From MGBC120314 sp051880495 (GTDB taxonomy: Bacteria; Bacillota; Clostridia; Lachnospirales; Lachnospiraceae), in NCBI GenBank assembly GCA_051880495.1, contig JBJEOB010000056.1, positions 1-64,000 on the forward strand: a stretch of DNA of 64,000 nucleotides, given 5' to 3'. Each line of letters opens with the position of its first letter. The first letter of the stretch is position 1. The position numbers and the translations under genes were made by a program. The notes under the pieces were generated by a model, which searched no databases, was not told the DNA's origin, and worked only from the letters and a program-made list of their open reading frames with translations. Below are positions 61,788 through 64,000 of the stretch, in pieces.

Positions 61788-62100
61788 CTCATGGGGAACC
61801 GCTTATTTTAAACCTTCCCCATGAGCTGCACTCAAAAAAACTCATGGGAAATCGCTCATTTTAATCTATTCCCATGAGCTACACTCAAAAAAACTCATGG
61901 GAAATCGCTCATTTCAATCTATTCCCATGAGTCGCACTCAAAAAAAATCATGGGAAATCGCTCATTTCAATCTATCCCCATGAGCCACACTCAAAAAAAC
62001 TCATGGGAAATCGCTCATTTCAAACCTTCCCCATGAGCAGCACGCAAAAAAACTCATGGGAAGTCGCTCATTTCAAGCCTTTCCCATGAGTCATATTCAA
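61788..62100 (-). repeat. 53-bp tandem palindrome array, copy B
   Basis: CTCATGGG starts at 61788, 61841, 61894, about 61947 (variant), 62000 and 62053, a 53-bp period. Each pairs with an upstream CCCATGAG across an A-rich loop. It is the reverse-orientation relative of 14611-14888, and the spacers differ from that array. It lies downstream of the CbiK-like gene, in that gene's sense orientation. Confidence 0.9.
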
Positions 62101-62141
62101 AAATGAGCCGAGCTACAAAAAATCACTGCAAATTAATCTTA

Positions 62142-64000
62142 TTAATCACATGCAACCGCAGATTGTGAATTAAATATAAGCACATAAGCTATTTCATGTG
62201 GATTTCCCATAGCCACCGTATCTGCAATAACATCGACAGGCATGTCAAAATATACAGGTATCTCAAATGTTGAATTTCCGCCCTGATTTATTGGAAGATA
62301 TTTCTCACCGCCAACAATCATATAATCAAAATTCGAGCTGCTCCATTCTATGGTTGCAACTGCTTTGCCATCCTTTATGGTAACCTTGACCGGTGATGTT
62401 ATTACTGCACGTCCGCTTCCGCCTTCCATGGTAACATCAACCTTATATGTACCATCAGAAGAGATTCCTGCAGATGGTGCTTCTGAAGCCGATTCTTTCA
62501 AAACAGCGCCATACACCTTGACCTTATGGTCGTACCATGTCCCCTTTTTACCAACCAGAGCAACATCAAACTCATCATCAAGGTACGGAACAGGAATATC
62601 AAATCCATGTACTTCCTCCGTAAATCCGTCGCTATATTTTACTGTATCAACTGATGGCTCAAGAAGCTTCGCTCCGGGCTTTTGGGCATCCTCCGCCATA
62701 CCTGCAAAAAGATTAAGTATATTCTTTGAGGCAAGACTTACGTGAATCGTCATTACGCCATCCTTAACAGTGAGAATACCCTTGCCTTCATTTGCCTCAC
62801 ACACATGAAACATGCTGCTGTCTGTATCAAAATATGCTTCATAAATTCCATCTTCTAAAACTGCATTACCGGCATTGATTGCTTCTGCTGCATGTTTAAC
62901 ATATATCTGCTGAATTTTGCCGATACTGCCAAGACCGTCAATCTGTGTTTCAACCTTTTCAAACTTACCGGAAGCCGTGAACAGACTCTTCCATGAATCC
63001 TCATCATCACCTGCCATATCATTGTTGGCATGATCACCGGCAACCACCATCAATGGACGAAGTATAACTGTCTTATATCCTGCCTGTGCCACTCTTTCGA
63101 TAACCTCTTCGCATGCAGTTCCTTCCGGTTCACCTTCAACAGTTCCGATAAAAACATTTGAATACCCCAGTTTATCCATCTGGGTCTGCATCTGGCTGTA
63201 TGAAACCTTAGCAGTGTGCGATGTACCATGTCCTAATAATACAAATGCCACTCCATCCTTAGCAGCTTCCGCAACATCCTTATATCCGGCAACCGCTACA
63301 GCCTCTTCTATAACCGCTACGGCTACAGCTTCCTTATCAGCATTGATTACAGTTGCATCCGAACCAACCTCGCCAAGAAGCGGTTCTGCAATCTTAACTG
63401 ATTCAAACTTATCCCTGTAGCTGTCTACAGCTGCAACTAACTCATCGTACTCCGCACCATGCATTAAATGCGTCGGCAAAATCACCAGGTTTTTAACCTG
63501 ATTGTCAACCGCACGGCAAAGAGCCTGATCCATGTTATCAATCTTCTCACCGTCACGTGCCTGAACATGGTTGATGATAATCTGGGATGTAAATGCCCTT
63601 CTCACTGACCAGTCCTGATTGGCAGCCTTAAGTGCAGCTTCAATTCCGCCAATATCCTCAACACGGCTGTCATTAAACGAAGTACCAAAGCTAACAACCA
63701 GAAGTTCATTTTCACCGATATTATCATCATTTAGCGGGTTATCCAAAGATGCGTCGCCTGTGTCCCTGCCAAAATAATCAGGATCAGCCTGTTCGCCGTA
63801 CACAAGCTCCTTCTGTGCATCTGTAAGTTCATCCCATGCAGCCTTAGCCTGTGCACATAAGTCATCAGTGTTTTCATTTCTTTCCTGAACATAAATTGCA
63901 TCAATCAGTGCGGCTACCTTATTGGCTTTATCCTGATCTGATAAGTTTTCTCCGCCCTGTGACGCAGTGTTAACGCCACAGCCTGACAGCAATGAACATG
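62142..64000 (-). CDS. CbiK-like anaerobic cobaltochelatase lipoprotein (5' end outside window)
   Basis: About 619 residues are visible; the gene runs off the window edge, where the frame reads CSLLSGC, a lipobox. A helical linker is followed by a CbiK-type sirohydrochlorin/heme-chelatase domain (VVSFGTSFNDSRVEDIGG, LPTHLMHGAEYDEL, LLGHGTSH, LMVVAGDHANNDMAGDD), whose histidines hold the metal. The C-terminal half has two related beta domains (GIYEAYFDTDSSMFHVCE and GTYKVDVTMEGGSGRAVITS). A surface-anchored chelatase would act on metal or tetrapyrrole outside the cell, perhaps for import. Confidence 0.78.
   Translation of the reverse strand, partial: CSLLSGCGVNTASQGGENLSDQDKANKVAALIDAIYVQERNENTDDLCAQAKAAWDELTDAQKELVYGEQADPDYFGRDTGDASLDNPLNDDNIGENELLVVSFGTSFNDSRVEDIGGIEAALKAANQDWSVRRAFTSQIIINHVQARDGEKIDNMDQALCRAVDNQVKNLVILPTHLMHGAEYDELVAAVDSYRDKFESVKIAEPLLGEVGSDATVINADKEAVAVAVIEEAVAVAGYKDVAEAAKDGVAFVLLGHGTSHTAKVSYSQMQTQMDKLGYSNVFIGTVEGEPEGTACEEVIERVAQAGYKTVILRPLMVVAGDHANNDMAGDDEDSWKSLFTASGKFEKVETQIDGLGSIGKIQQIYVKHAAEAINAGNAVLEDGIYEAYFDTDSSMFHVCEANEGKGILTVKDGVMTIHVSLASKNILNLFAGMAEDAQKPGAKLLEPSVDTVKYSDGFTEEVHGFDIPVPYLDDEFDVALVGKKGTWYDHKVKVYGAVLKESASEAPSAGISSDGTYKVDVTMEGGSGRAVITSPVKVTIKDGKAVATIEWSSSNFDYMIVGGEKYLPINQGGNSTFEIPVYFDMPVDVIADTVAMGNPHEIAYVLIFNSQSAVACD

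Overview
The window is AT-rich chromosomal DNA from a low-GC Gram-positive anaerobe, most likely a member of the Clostridia in or near the Lachnospiraceae. The evidence is strong AGGAGG-type ribosome sites, the gene order dgt-dnaG-rpoD-trmK-nif3, anaerobic ribonucleotide reductase, a thrS T-box leader, a lysine riboswitch, a CarD regulator, DUF4214 secreted proteins and a GH105 pectin-pathway hydrolase. The species cannot be fixed from sequence reading alone.

Layout. 0-9 kb: a long minus-strand information-processing operon (dgt-like, dnaG, rpoD, trmK, nif3-like, nucleoside kinase, DUF308, HAD). 9-14.5 kb: an ABC exporter operon with an anchored surface protein, a small membrane protein and a CNNM/CorC-type protein, ending in a 53-bp tandem palindrome array. 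14.9-20.9 kb: murF, ddl, GH105 and thrS with its T-box. 21-26 kb: two related secreted DUF4214 proteins, one broken by a 100-N assembly gap in near-identical repeats. 26-29.5 kb: plus-strand nrdD-nrdG-dut behind two NrdR-box-like sites 32 bp apart. 29.5-31.2 kb: an accessory patch (Rpn/PD-(D/E)XK protein, coiled-coil ORF, AbrB-like protein, duplicated promoter segment).

31.4-44.5 kb holds the most unusual locus. It is a minus-strand cluster with a ligase-ACP-PlsC fusion, a HAD nucleotidase-like protein, a 1180-residue ligase-HAD-PlsC fusion, further PlsC-like acyltransferases (one decayed) and a PASTA membrane protein. Upstream lies a small serine recombinase. Between its 3' end and the first ligase gene are two 30-bp sites in inverted orientation, with asymmetric 8-bp cores and centres 105 bp apart. 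A TAGACA-N17-TATAAT promoter straddles one site and currently points away from the cluster. Inversion would aim the same promoter at it. I read this as a candidate phase-variable lipid or acyl-transfer system.

44.5-52 kb: rnpB with an expanded repeat arm, a DEAD-box helicase, two peptidases, carD, dapB-dapA under a lysine riboswitch, and an SSB-family protein. 52-64 kb: typA, a lipoprotein, an orphan histidine kinase, a PurF paralog lacking the catalytic cysteine, a BlaR1-like protease whose BlaI repressor gene has an in-frame amber codon, a second 53-bp array, and the start-truncated gene of a CbiK-like lipoprotein. Two long palindromic elements of one family flank the lipoprotein-kinase pair. 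A smaller hairpin family recurs at four places.
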